NCBI GenBank assembly: GCA_916700875.1
Contig: CAKAKS010000022.1
Span: 9,663,013-9,727,012 of the forward strand
Reading direction: 5' to 3'
Source: Sebastes aleutianus
Lineage: Eukaryota > Chordata > Actinopteri > Perciformes > Sebastidae
Length of the DNA: 64,000 nucleotides
The notes below the pieces were generated by a model, which worked only from the letters and a program-made list of their open reading frames with translations, did not search any database and was not told the DNA's origin. The position numbers were made by a program, and so were the translations under genes. Of the stretch, positions 53,456-58,670 are shown one piece after another (the first letter of the stretch is position 1; every line of letters begins with the position of its first letter).

Positions 53456-55631
53456 CGGAAAAATACTGCCAACTATCACCTGATGTTCTTATAACCTATT
53501 AACCCAGTCTATTATATTTATAGCATATGTAGGGTTTCTGCTATGACTACTACAGTGTTTACATAATTAAAAGCCTGTACTATATTAACTTGATGGAAAC
53601 CTGCAAGTAGACAACTGCTTTATTTAGAGTATTTCAGAATAAAAGCATTGTGTTAATGAATGAATGATTCTGTGCACTAAAAACGCTAGAGGACTTTTAT
53701 TTTGAAATCTAGATAGGAAGCGTAAAATATTGATGGTCAGTGACATATTCTACAGATGTCTAGACATGGAAACTGTAGTAATCTTGCTGGTATGATGTTC
53801 ATATACTGTCAATAGATCACCTTCACTGTCTGTTGCTGCTGGGAGACGCAGCCGAGAGGTAAGCGGCAAGCGTGAAAAATAGGCGAGCCTTCTATTCTAT
53901 AAAATAGACGCGCGTCTGACGTGCGTCTGACGTGCGTCTGACGCGCGTCTCATGCGGGCAGTGTGTCCACTCTAACCTGTTAACATGGACGCCGAAATAA
54001 AAAACAACACGCGACGTTGCCGTCACGCGAGCATGAAGCGCGCTGTGTGGCCCGGGCTTTAAGGCTTCACCCAGGCCAAAATCACATTCCTTCAGTATGA
54101 TGTCATCTTTACTTCTGTGTGTGTGTCCACAGATCTGTATGTGAAGCTCTATGTGGTGAACATCGCCACCCAGAAAAGGATCATCAAGAAGAAGACCAGA
54201 GTGTGTCGTCACGACCGCGAGCCATCTTTTAACGAAACCTTCCGCTTCTGTATGAACCCGGCTGGACACTCTCTACAGGTAATCCAGTAATCCCTAACAC
54301 ATGCACACACACACAGCAGGATGAGAGCTACATATGCACCCAATTCGACTGCTAATCTGCTCATTAAATGTGTGTTATCAGTCGTTTTACGTCTCATAGA
54401 TGTGGGTCAGTAGGGGCCTACTACACACGTTGTAAAAGTGAAAACGAAACTTAAAAGCAACACGTTCTAACACTGCATTGTTAAACTGAATGAAACTTTA
54501 AGTTTTTAACAAAAACAAAACAACTTCTTTGTTAAATTTAGGGGAAAAGATTGTGTTTTGGTTTAAAATAACTACGTTACGCACTTAACTTCCACTTTTG
54601 CTCCTGACATAATTACTACGGTCGCTGTCGTCTTCTTTTATTCCTTCTTTCGGTGATCGACCATGTGAATCGATGATAAAACCTACTAGTGGGTGTAGCA
54701 AGCCCCTTCTGACCATATCTATGAGGCTTATAACCACTCGTAACACTCATATAATGACCTGATAACAGTTTAACTGGCTGATATATTTTAAGAACATATA
54801 CAATCTCCAATCATTCATACACTAGCAACTAAAGAAATGCTTATTATGGTTATTCATTCTCTTGCCGAGAGATAGATGAGAAAATTGATATCATGCTTGT
54901 GTGTCTGATGAATAGGCTATGAAGCTACAACCGGGAGATGGTTAGCTTAGCTTAGCATAAAGACTGGAAACAGGGGGAAACAGCTAGCTTGAAAAATCAA
55001 ATGAATCCTCTCAGCATACACCAATCTCTTGTTAAACCTGGTGGATTCCTTTAAAGAGGACCTATTATGCTCATTTTCAGGTGCATACTTTTATCTTGGG
55101 ATTCTACTAGAACATGTTTACGTGCTTTAATATTCCAAAAATGCTTTATTTTCCTCAAACTTATCGGACTCCGCTCCGGCTCCGCTCTAACTAGCTTTGT
55201 TTGAGGGCGTGCCGAACTACCCGCTAGGCAGGTATTATGCAAATGTCTGACTTGGTGACATCACCACGTTACAGCAAGGTGTTTCGGGCAGCAGGAGCAG
55301 TGTTTCTGTGGGGGGGAGTAACTCACTTTGGCGGGAACTTTGGGCTTTGTAACGTTTTACATGCACAAAACATACAAAAAATAATATACAAACGCACTAA
55401 AGGAAAAGGAAAAGTACAAAAGCATGATAGGTCCTCTTTAGAATACTCAATCATATGACATGCTGCTTTCTGTTCTTTTCACACAAGCTGTTCCTGGTGT
55501 CCAACGGTGGCAAGTTTGTAAAGAAGACCCTGATCGGGGAGGCCTACGTGTGGCTGGACAAAGTCGACCTACGCAAGCGTGTGGTGAGCTGGCACAAGCT
55601 GCTCGCCAGCACTGCCCAGATCCACTCATAG
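16829..55631 (+). CDS. pclo: Piccolo (presynaptic cytomatrix protein), 3' part, 22 joined exons
   Basis: This entry describes the whole gene; individual exons follow. Coding exons: 16829-19507, 19995-24102, 24445-25976, 27148-29218, 31596-31678, 32435-32510, 33977-34102, 37045-37153, 37972-38036, 38367-38557, 39154-39204, 39561-39691, 42798-42824, 43974-44067, 45480-45551, 45639-45885, 46406-46693, 49029-49170, 49360-49421, 50594-50728, 54133-54278, 55488-55631. They sum to 12,579 nt (4,192 residues plus stop), with all phases matching. Piccolo is a giant scaffold of the presynaptic active zone that organises vesicle and actin machinery. Seen here: zinc-finger end, disordered regions, two coiled-coil zones (about residues 2431-2532 and 2823-2897 of this partial protein), PDZ (about 3500-3596), C2A (about 3690-3830) and C2B (about 4050-4185). 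Bassoon, the paralogue, lacks PDZ and C2 domains, so this is piccolo. The N-terminus is outside the window; pcloa versus pclob is undecided. Confidence 0.96.
19508..19994 (+). other. Intron between window exons 1 and 2
   Basis: An AT-rich 487-bp intron from gtgacc to caacag. I see no further coding or repeat signal in it. Confidence 0.85.
19995..24102 (+). CDS. pclo: pclo exon 2 of window: giant disordered exon with proline-rich and VDLS/T motifs
   Basis: A 4,108-nt exon, entering at phase 0 and leaving at phase 1 (GCAG|GTCAGT). It encodes about 1,369 residues. The first part is highly charged and rich in SPSDDE-type phospho-like sites. At 21360-21800 there are three spaced copies of an AYEE(I/L)/VYEDMI motif. 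A proline-rich block at about 22170-22560 has PPIPPKP, PPTPPKP, PPVAPKP and PPIAPKP, which are SH3- and profilin-type ligands. From 22060 onward VDL(S/T/R) motifs recur, including KPVDLTGGK at 23790-23804, a match to the PxDLS consensus bound by CtBP. Bassoon and piccolo are known to bind CtBP1. Reading on past the donor reaches a stop at 24173; that tail is treated as intron because the next exon joins cleanly. Confidence 0.94.
24103..24444 (+). other. Intron between window exons 2 and 3
   Basis: A 342-bp T-rich intron with long oligo-T runs. It holds no other recognisable feature. Confidence 0.85.
24445..25976 (+). CDS. pclo: pclo exon 3 of window: coiled coil and QTD/phospho-motif region
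   Basis: Starts after ttttgacag and completes a split Gly codon (G|GT), giving GEAVDYSKKGTYAG. It leaves at phase 0 with the strong donor ACG|GTGAGT. A long Glu/Gln/Leu/Arg-rich segment at 24948-25252 (about 100 residues, heptad-like) is a coiled coil. It is followed by three QTD motifs (CQTD, CVQTD, SIQTD; 25341-25587), similar to dynein light chain LC8 ligands, then Ser/Pro-rich sequence ending in RSMSDP (25899-25916), a mode-1 14-3-3 consensus. Both motif assignments are inferences. The frame runs on to 26033 without the donor; that extension is taken as read-through. Confidence 0.94.
25977..27147 (+). other. Intron between window exons 3 and 4
   Basis: A 1,171-bp AT-rich intron ending in ttcttacag. 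No clear repeat, RNA or extra exon was seen. Confidence 0.85.
27148..29218 (+). CDS. pclo: pclo exon 4 of window: second coiled coil and Tyr/Ser/Gln-rich region
   Basis: Enters at phase 0 after cttacag and leaves at phase 1 (GAAG|GTAAAA). After GKGSGGTPTG it carries a strongly charged helix-forming stretch at about 27297-27520 (IDRELDMVERESSKL...), a coiled coil. In bassoon and piccolo this C-terminal coiled-coil zone contacts ELKS/CAST and Munc13; assigning that role to this fish copy is inference. The remainder is Tyr/Gln/Ser-rich with repeated YLGST-type units (at about 28205, 28600 and 28696). It ends in GYVLMDDLQGTMSDSEG, joining to AYHLRREE in the next exon. The frame stays open to 29469 in the intron, but that tail is hydrophobic and unlike the rest, so it is rejected as coding. 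Confidence 0.94.
29219..31595 (+). other. Intron between window exons 4 and 5
   Basis: A 2.4-kb AT-rich intron. It has no recognisable mobile element, only short poly-A/T runs and an ATACTGTATATACAGTATAT palindromic stretch near 30007-30028. I see no other exon. Confidence 0.8.
31596..31678 (+). CDS. pclo: pclo exon 5 of window: linker before PDZ
   Basis: An 83-bp exon after tccttgaag. It completes a split Ala codon and encodes AYHLRREETDWFEKPRDG..., a segment strongly conserved between this gene and mammalian piccolo from memory. The donor is CAG|GTGAAA, leaving at phase 0. It links the coiled-coil region to the PDZ domain. Confidence 0.93.
31679..32434 (+). other. Intron between window exons 5 and 6
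   Basis: A 756-bp intron, two thirds of it made up of the TTAA-flanked transposon at 31835-32340. Mammalian piccolo has a longer segment at this point; I found no fish exon for it. Confidence 0.8.
31835..32340. mobile_element. TTAA-flanked MITE (piggyBac-type), copy 1
   Basis: The element is bounded by TTAA at 31835-31838 and TTAA at 32337-32340. Its inverted ends are AGAGGACCTATTGTG and the reverse complement CACAATAGGTCCTCT. It has no coding capacity. A related copy lies at 55051-55441. TTAA target duplication is typical of piggyBac-like (and Kolobok) transposons; the superfamily is inferred. Confidence 0.85.
32435..32510 (+). CDS. pclo: pclo exon 6 of window: PDZ N-terminal flank
   Basis: A 76-bp exon from gccacag to CTCAG|GTAAAG. 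It encodes GKGPYYPFPHLRVKLQRDP and KDRSVSG, the basic strand leading into the PDZ domain. It enters at phase 0 and leaves at phase 1, joining to GNGLGI in the next exon. Confidence 0.93.
32511..33976 (+). other. Intron between window exons 6 and 7
   Basis: A 1.47-kb AT-rich intron with A-rich runs near 33540 and 33900. I see nothing else in it. Confidence 0.8.
33977..34102 (+). CDS. pclo: pclo exon 7 of window: PDZ domain, first half
   Basis: A 126-bp exon after taaacag. It encodes GNGLGIRVVGGKEVPGSNG and onward to AYVAKVLPGGAAEQTGKILEG. GLGI is the carboxylate-binding (GLGF-type) loop of the PDZ domain, and GAYVAKVLPGGAA is the typical next strand and turn. The donor GAAG|GTGAGC leaves at phase 1. 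Conservation with mammalian piccolo is very high. Confidence 0.96.
34576..34599. repeat. (GA)n microsatellite
   Basis: About 12 GA units, uninterrupted, in the intron after the first PDZ exon. Confidence 0.95.
34870..35110 (-). repeat. Interspersed repeat fragment, related to 11150-11633
   Basis: It shares, on the opposite strand, several stretches with the repeat at 11150-11633, such as the segment around acacaaagtacagctgaagg and the run caaatttcacagcaatc. It is a decayed copy of one dispersed family. Confidence 0.6.
35270..35655. repeat. Interspersed repeat with internal minisatellite
   Basis: At about 35380-35560 a 22-24-bp degenerate unit (ACTACAAAGAGACACAAAA type) recurs about eight times. 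Flanks carry partly inverted versions of a gcccagg(gg)cccc motif (near 35310 and 35620), which suggests the minisatellite lies inside a non-autonomous element. Confidence 0.65.
37045..37153 (+). CDS. pclo: pclo exon 8 of window: PDZ domain, second half
   Basis: A 109-bp exon after tttatag. It completes Gly and encodes GMQVLEWNGVLLTGKTYEEV then QGLVGQPCNEAEVCVRL. The LEWNGxxLTGKTYEEV motif is the PDZ helix-2 region as in piccolo. The donor CT|GTGAGT leaves at phase 2. Confidence 0.96.
37154..37971 (+). other. Intron between window exons 8 and 9
   Basis: An 818-bp intron. The part from about 37440 (gttaggtttag...ttgggctta) resembles dispersed sequences at 14610-14650 and 54545-54580, probably fragments of one repeat family. 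Confidence 0.6.
37972..38036 (+). CDS. pclo: pclo exon 9 of window: PDZ C-terminal end
   Basis: A 65-bp exon after gtctttcag. It completes Leu and reads (L)DLNMLAESDGSEHLDFQEH, closing the PDZ domain as in other piccolos. The donor AAAG|GTGAGA leaves at phase 1. Confidence 0.92.
38037..38366 (+). other. Intron between window exons 9 and 10
   Basis: A 330-bp intron; nothing recognised. Confidence 0.8.
38367..38557 (+). CDS. pclo: pclo exon 10 of window: PDZ-C2A linker, with GC donor
   Basis: Starts after ccctctag, completing Gly and giving GDRPPRSPGVDPKQLAAELQ, a segment conserved in piccolo. It continues through a Thr/Ser/Pro-rich linker to SPSVSKKRHGSK. No good GT donor exists at the conserved end. 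The best junction is AAG|GCCAGT at 38558, a GC-AG intron that keeps phase 0 into TAEGMKTQTHPVSGEIQ. A much weaker alternative is A|GTCCGT at 38562 with a shifted acceptor (ctgcag, 39160). Confidence 0.85.
38558..39153 (+). other. Probable GC-AG intron between window exons 10 and 11
   Basis: A 596-bp intron with donor GCCAGT and acceptor ttacag. No other feature was seen. Confidence 0.7.
39154..39204 (+). CDS. pclo: pclo exon 11 of window: short exon before C2A
   Basis: A 51-bp, 17-codon exon (TAEGMKTQTHPVSGEIQ), phase 0 at both ends, donor CAG|GTCTGT. HPVSGEIQ is the conserved entry into the first C2A strand. Confidence 0.88.
39205..39560 (+). repeat. Intron with AT-rich low-complexity repeat
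   Basis: A 356-bp intron, of which about 39236-39480 is nearly pure A/T with irregular aaataaa/aaatta units. No other feature. Confidence 0.85.
39561..39691 (+). CDS. pclo: pclo exon 12 of window: C2A domain, Ca2+-binding loop 1
   Basis: A 131-bp exon after tttcgcag. It encodes LQIHYDKQLGNLIVHVLQAR and continues [24 protein letters not shown], the first half of a type-I C2 domain. Asp codons at 39636 and 39654 match the loop-1 calcium ligands. The donor GG|GTGAGT leaves at phase 2, so the next exon must supply the third base of a Gly codon. C2A of piccolo binds Ca2+ and phospholipid with low affinity in mammals. Confidence 0.97.
39692..42797 (+). other. Long intron preceding the C2A microexon
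   Basis: A 3.1-kb intron. It contains decayed repeat sequence near 41000-41400 (related to the element at 43416-43770) and a short CATAAT repeat near 41824. I saw no further exon. Confidence 0.75.
42798..42824 (+). CDS. pclo: pclo exon 13 of window: 27-bp microexon in C2A
   Basis: Lies between acceptor ccctctcag and donor CCAG|GTATGT. It completes Gly and encodes QVMVVQNA plus part of Ser. Its length is a multiple of three and both flanks are phase 2, so inclusion adds exactly nine residues (GRG[QVMVVQNAS]AENK) and skipping keeps the frame. Mammalian piccolo C2A has a nine-residue alternatively spliced insert here that changes its Ca2+ response. The match in place, length and sequence makes this the fish counterpart. 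Confidence 0.93.
42825..43973 (+). other. Intron between window exons 13 and 14
   Basis: A 1.15-kb intron containing the element at 43416-43770. The remainder shows no feature. Confidence 0.8.
43416..43770. mobile_element. Non-autonomous DNA transposon (hAT-type), CACTGCAAAAA ends
   Basis: Starts with cactgcaaaaaac and ends with the inverse, ttttttgcagcg. It is non-coding, about 355 bp. The end sequence is common to teleost hAT-like MITEs, but the target duplication is not clear. Confidence 0.65.
43974..44067 (+). CDS. pclo: pclo exon 14 of window: C2A middle strands
   Basis: Starts after ccctccag. It completes Ser (after the microexon) or Gly (if skipped) and encodes AENKRRSKHAGKSLNPEWNQ then TVIYKNIHLEQ. 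The SLNPEWNQ motif is diagnostic of C2 domains. The donor is CAA|GTATGT, leaving at phase 0. Confidence 0.96.
44123..45015. mobile_element. Fold-back (long inverted repeat) TTAA-flanked element
   Basis: Two arms of about 420 bp are inverted copies of each other: the left arm from 44123 (gaagtggggttgtatgaggt at 44149) and the right arm ending 45015 (reverse complement of the same). A short spacer lies near 44545-44600. TTAA is present at both ends (44123-44126, 45012-45015). It is non-coding. The open frames inside are palindromic shadows. Confidence 0.88.
45089..45146. repeat. Nested hairpin
   Basis: Outer arms CTCTACAATAGTCA and TGACTATTGTAGAG enclose inner arms GTAAGGC and GCCTTAC around a short T-rich loop. 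It is a compact inverted repeat of about 60 bp, perhaps a fragment of a MITE. Confidence 0.8.
45480..45551 (+). CDS. pclo: pclo exon 15 of window: C2A Ca2+-binding loop 3
   Basis: A 72-bp, 24-codon exon (LRKKTLEVSVWDYDKCSSND, then FLGE). Asp codons at 45513, 45519 and 45537 supply the loop-3 ligands of a Ca2+-binding C2 domain. With the two in exon 12 all five are present. Phase 0 at both ends; donor GAG|GTAAAC. Confidence 0.97.
45639..45885 (+). CDS. pclo: pclo exon 16 of window: C2A end and Ser/His-rich linker
   Basis: Follows an 87-bp intron and starts after tccccag. VLIELSNTTQLDNVPRWLPL closes C2A, followed by a Ser/His/Arg-rich linker and then SSVIKSRSHGIFPDPAK, a piccolo-conserved segment. 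It leaves at phase 1 (AAGG|GTAGGA). Confidence 0.95.
45886..46405 (+). other. Intron between window exons 16 and 17
   Basis: A 520-bp intron with a long pyrimidine-rich tract (about 45940-46080). No other feature. Confidence 0.8.
46406..46693 (+). CDS. pclo: pclo exon 17 of window: Ser/Gln linker with poly-Gln/Pro tract
   Basis: Starts after gttttag and completes Asp, giving DTQVPAIEKSHSSPGTSK (conserved in piccolo). It then runs through a Ser/His/Gln-rich region to an imperfect CAG/CCG repeat (46612-46680) encoding a Gln/Pro tract. The donor CCAA|GTAAAC at 46694 leaves at phase 1. Without splicing the frame adds SKPRRK and stops at 46711-46713, overlapping an AATAAA (46709-46714). Confidence 0.92.
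46709..46714 (+). terminator. Candidate intronic poly(A) signal for a C2B-less isoform
   Basis: AATAAA overlaps the in-frame TAA reached by reading through the donor at 46694. A T-rich stretch (about 46757-46790) lies downstream. It would end the mRNA just after the Gln/Pro tract. Confidence 0.45.
46715..47856 (+). other. Intron stretch between exon 17 and the candidate cassette exon
   Basis: Holds a pyrimidine-rich zone (46740-46830), an A-rich run near 47373 and C-rich tracts at 47525-47535 and 47778-47815. I recognise no element. Confidence 0.7.
47857..48045 (+). CDS. pclo: pclo candidate cassette exon (63 codons)
   Basis: An open stretch between acceptor acatccag and the strong donor GGAG|GTGAGC. 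It enters and leaves at phase 1, matching exons 17 and 18. Its length (189 bp) is a multiple of three, so it can be included or skipped. Inclusion reads QPSQRGRLSLRHQRHSVVGV, LTIQRAQSDWLPALPSVVSA and KGSRADGRHLTLRKAVSEER, then PQSTG. The basic, Ser-rich, non-repetitive composition looks like real protein. I cannot place it in a named domain; its status rests on splice sites, phase and composition. Confidence 0.65.
48046..49028 (+). other. Intron after the candidate cassette exon
   Basis: A 983-bp intron, AT-rich in its second half. No feature recognised. Confidence 0.7.
49029..49170 (+). CDS. pclo: pclo exon 18 of window: Ser/Gly/acidic linker
   Basis: Starts after ctgcacag and reads (A/T)RSSYRSGDAPVTAASLDSG, then LSGSAYSLLDEEGETNEVDS and AIFQVPRL. 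The first residue is Ala after the cassette exon or Thr after direct splicing from exon 17. The SGSAYSLLDEEGE...VPRLGK segment resembles the mammalian linker before C2B. The donor CT|GTGAGT leaves at phase 2. Confidence 0.92.
49360..49421 (+). CDS. pclo: pclo exon 19 of window: linker
   Basis: A 62-bp exon after ctctttag. It completes Leu and encodes GKIPNGTDAMKSSMGHGDTE, leaving at phase 1 (GAAG|GTGAGA). Confidence 0.9.
49422..50593 (+). other. Intron between window exons 19 and 20
   Basis: A 1.17-kb intron with AAAT-type simple repeats (about 49575-49760) and a long CA microsatellite (50238-50292). Confidence 0.85.
50238..50292. repeat. (CA)n microsatellite
   Basis: About 20 uninterrupted CA units, then a short interruption and more CA. 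It lies about 300 bp upstream of the first C2B exon. Confidence 0.95.
50594..50728 (+). CDS. pclo: pclo exon 20 of window: C2B start
   Basis: Follows a GT-rich stretch and acceptor tattcag. It completes Gly and reads GKSQVMGEIKIALKKEVKTE, then GDQLVLEILQCRNITYKFKS and PDHLP, the first strands of C2B. It leaves at phase 1, donor CTG|GTAATG. Confidence 0.96.
52745..52800. repeat. Perfect 56-bp palindrome around an AT core
   Basis: CTGTCAGTGAAGAGGGATTT, then an (AT)n core, then the exact reverse complement. Related inverted units follow at about 52801-52890, so the locus is a small cluster of palindromes. Confidence 0.95.
53350..53450. repeat. (GA)n tract
   Basis: About 100 bp of GA repeats with GGGA interruptions, inside the 1.65-kb transposon. 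Confidence 0.95.
54133..54278 (+). CDS. pclo: pclo exon 21 of window: C2B middle
   Basis: Starts after gtccacag, completing Asp. It reads DLYVKLYVVNIATQKRIIKK, then KTRVCRHDREPSFNETFRF and CMNPAGHSLQ. The polybasic KKK and NETFRF strands are typical of C2 domains. It leaves at phase 0 (CAG|GTAATC). Confidence 0.97.
54841..55040 (+). repeat. Interspersed repeat, family of 2440-2730
   Basis: Contains the segments cttgccgagagatagatgag, gaagctaca and ttagcttagcataaagactg, in the same order as the copy at 2440-2730 and the copy at 9340-9720. It is a dispersed teleost non-coding element. Confidence 0.8.
55051..55441. mobile_element. TTAA-flanked MITE, copy 2 (piggyBac-type)
   Basis: The left end TTAA plus AGAGGACCTATTATGC matches the ends of copy 1 at 31835. 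The right end is gataggtcctctttag, with the terminal TTAA mutated to TTAG. Confidence 0.82.
55488..55631 (+). CDS. pclo: pclo exon 22 of window: C2B end and stop codon
   Basis: Starts after cacacaag. It encodes LFLVSNGGKFVKKTLIGEAY, then VWLDKVDLRKRVVSWHKLLA and STAQIHS, then TAG at 55629-55631. The loop-3 position of C2B holds SNGGKF, not the Asp-rich sequence of a Ca2+-binding C2 domain, so C2B is probably Ca2+-independent, as expected for piccolo. Confidence 0.97.
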   Translation: MFLVSNGGKFVKKTLIGEAYVWLDKVDLRKRVVSWHKLLASTAQIHS

Positions 55632-58600
55632 AAGGAGACTCGATCTAAAAAAAAATAAAAACTAAGCCTGTGAGGGCGCGAAGAGGTTTCTGTCATCTGG
55701 GGACGCTTAGGTTGAACATCTGTAACACTGATCCACTCTTGTTGGGTGGGGCAAAAGGGTGGTTTGGGGTATGGGAGGGGGCGAAATATCTCTTTCTTCA
55801 ATCTTTGTTTCAGGGCTCAGAGTTTTGGAGGATGCTTTCGTTCGCAAGGGCGGCTCTGATGGTGATTTCTGTCGTGCAGGAAGTTTGAAGGGAAGTGCGT
55901 TTACAGGACATGAACACAAGTTTACAGGACGTACAGTGTACAGCAGTGTAGCCAGGGCTGAGGGGAACACAGGTGCTGAGTTCAGAGGTCAAGCACGGAA
56001 TCAACCAGGTATTACACACTTTAATTCACAACACACAGACACGCGCACACACACAGTTACTTAACACAACTTTGCACACTCATTCACGCAGAAGAGAAAT
56101 TTTAATTCTACAGGGAATGGACACACTTGTGGATTTATTTATTTATTTAGATGTTTTATCCATGAAAGATTTTTCCTCATTGCTTTATTATGAGCGCAGA
56201 GTTTTATTGATTTACAAAAAAAAAGCATTTCGGGAATGAAATATTGAAGACTTCCGCTACGGAGATCCTCATATTTATTTTTGTATTATGATATTAGCGT
56301 AGAGTTCTATCATTTTGTCTTCTCCTCAATTATTTAAAAATCAATCCTGTGAAGGAAGCATAGTATATTTTATAACACACTACCTAGCATTCCCGTTGAA
56401 GAGGAAAAAAAAAAAGAAATCACAGCAAGCATGAATTTATTAACAAAATCATCTCCTTGTTCACTTTGGATCCCGTCTTCTCTCTCCGTAAATGTGAGTT
56501 CTATCAAATGATCAATATTGATATATATTGAATTGGACACTATGTATTGTGCGCATGATGAGTTTATCTATTTGGTATGCACAAAAAAAAATCACCTCTA
56601 AGGTTCACTTTGTATATAGTGAAGTGTCATAGCTGGAAATTAATTATAATATATATAGATAGATATATATATATAGATATCTTTATCACAGACAATCGAG
56701 TCTTGATGATTGTGACATAGAGGTTTTATTTACCCATGATGCCCCTTAGAATGTGAGACATTTACCATATGAGATTTAAGTATTTTTCTTTGTGAGATCC
56801 AGGCACATTATATATATCAGTCCTGCGTTCAGTTGTAGGAGCAACAAACGCACGCTTTTTGTGGTATTTTGCACTTTTTTCCGCTTAGAATGTAAAACTG
56901 ACGTCAACATCCTGAGATAGCCAGAGATTTTTTTTTCTTTCCAAAGGGGGAGGAAGTAGAGAGGTAAAGTAAAGTGATGACAATATCTGGAGATATTGTG
57001 GCGAACAAAAGATAAATTATCCATAAAAAAGAAAGCACTATTACCGTTTTAAGATACGACGATGCTATTACAATAGCATGCTGATGTTTTGTCCCAGCTT
57101 TTTTGTCATAAATGTCTTAATATTACCACTTCAAATCGTCAATGTCGTCTTTAAATGTCTACTCTGTCCATTATGTCTTGAAAAAGGTCATTGTGTGTGC
57201 TCGTATACGGGGGTCAAGAGGCAGGACAGCTGGTTCATTCACCATTTATAATCAAATTTAGCAGTGAAAATTAATAGCTGAGTTATTTCTATGCAACATC
57301 TACTGTGTAACGTTGGTGACTGTATCTTGACTTGCCAGAAATATGAGAGGAAAGGTTAACATTTGTTATGATTTTTTTTCTTTTGCACTGCTTTGTTTTC
57401 ATGTCCTCCATGAATTAATATGATTTTTTTTAATTTAACGTGTTATTTTGTATTGCTAATATGAATCTTTATTTATTGCCTGTGAGACTATTTCATATGT
57501 TGTATTATATTGGTTTACAGTATCAGGTGTACATAAACATTTTTTTTTATACACAATGTAGTGCTTGTTTACAAGGTTTAGACGGCCTGAAACTCAGAGA
57601 ACCAACTTTCTTGTCCTCGTGCACTAACACACGCTCGGAAATTAATATGCACAGATCCCAAATTTTACATAGTTATGAATTAATATAAGAAAAAACATTC
57701 ACATGATTCCCATATTTTTATGCACTCCCCCTTTGAATAGTTTCAGTCCTCCAGTATGTGTGAGAAAATGACCAAAAAAGACAACATAATCAATGGATGT
57801 TATACCTGAAATTATAGTTTTAAGGTCAGTGGTTTTGTTTTTCTTATTTTTATACCCATGTGCTTGTGTGTAGCATCTTCATACCACGTCCGCGCATGTC
57901 ATTGGCTCTAATCTCTTCTTTTAAGTGTTGTCTGTCTAAAAATATCGACTTTAAAATCTCTCGAATTACACACACTCTCACACACTCTCACACACACACA
58001 CACACACAGATGCTATCTCTCTATTTCCAACCTTGTAAATACATAGCTTTTTATACTGGGGTTTGGGGAGCAATAGGTCTTTTAGCAGACAAAAACAGGT
58101 GTGTGATCATAGAAGTAAAAGGAAGTTGTTTTTCTCTCGATCAATGTACAGCGGATAGACTGAGAAACGACCTTATATGTCTGCCTATAGGGACCCAGAT
58201 TTAACCCGACCCTTTACACCAAAACACTAAAGGTTTACCAGATGTCTAACTACACAGAAGTCTATCGTAAAACAACTCAAAAGCAGTTGCAGGAGAATTT
58301 AAATGTGCTCACACTGGATGTTGCATGTTTCGTTGGTGGTTCATACTATTTTTGTGTCCAGATATTATTAAAGAAAAAAAAACGAATGAGGTAGAGAAAG
58401 ATATAGAACAAAAATGTTATAGAGGGGGAAGGGGGATATTATGAAGAAAAACCTATTAAAAATGATTGATGACGTATGCTGACTGTACAAAGATTATGCT
58501 TGTAAAACCTGTCTGGTTTTTCACTTGTAAGTAAACAGGAAAAAAAAATCTACTGTCATGGTTTTGTGATTGTATACAGGAGGTATTGATAAATTATGCA

Positions 58601-58670
58601 AATTGTGCTGTAAAAATGGCTGTTGCCCCATGTCTAAATATTAAATATCAGTACAAATGAAATGTAGTTG
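55632..58670 (+). other. pclo: Probable pclo 3'UTR
   Basis: About 3 kb of AT-rich sequence after the stop codon, free of convincing coding or repeat elements except a CA tract (about 57984-58008). The end is inferred from the poly(A) signal candidate at 58640; earlier ATTAAA at 58367 and 58455 are alternatives. The true 3' end is unproven. Confidence 0.5.
58640..58645 (+). terminator. Candidate poly(A) signal (ATTAAA)
   Basis: ATTAAA is followed within about 20-40 bp by GT/T-rich sequence (gtagttgtgtattgc, then a T run), the normal layout of a cleavage site. Confidence 0.45.

Larger units (their letters stand above)
52406..54058. mobile_element. 1.65-kb non-autonomous DNA transposon with long terminal inverted repeats
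   Basis: The left end (cgccggggccacacagcgcg) and the reverse complement of the right end (agcccgggccacacagcgcg) match over about 50 bp. CTAA (52402-52405) and TTAA (54059-54062) flank it, consistent with a mutated TTAA duplication. It has no transposase. Inside are a 56-bp palindrome, a GA tract and a short tandem of CTGACGTGCGT units near 53917. Confidence 0.85.
50729..54132 (+). other. Intron between window exons 20 and 21
   Basis: A 3.4-kb intron. About half is the transposon at 52406-54058. The part from 50729 to 52405 shows no recognised element. Confidence 0.8.
54279..55487 (+). other. Intron before the last coding exon
   Basis: A 1.2-kb intron with a repeat fragment (54841-55040) and the TTAA MITE copy 2 (55051-55441). 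Only 46 bp separate that MITE from the final exon. Confidence 0.8.
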
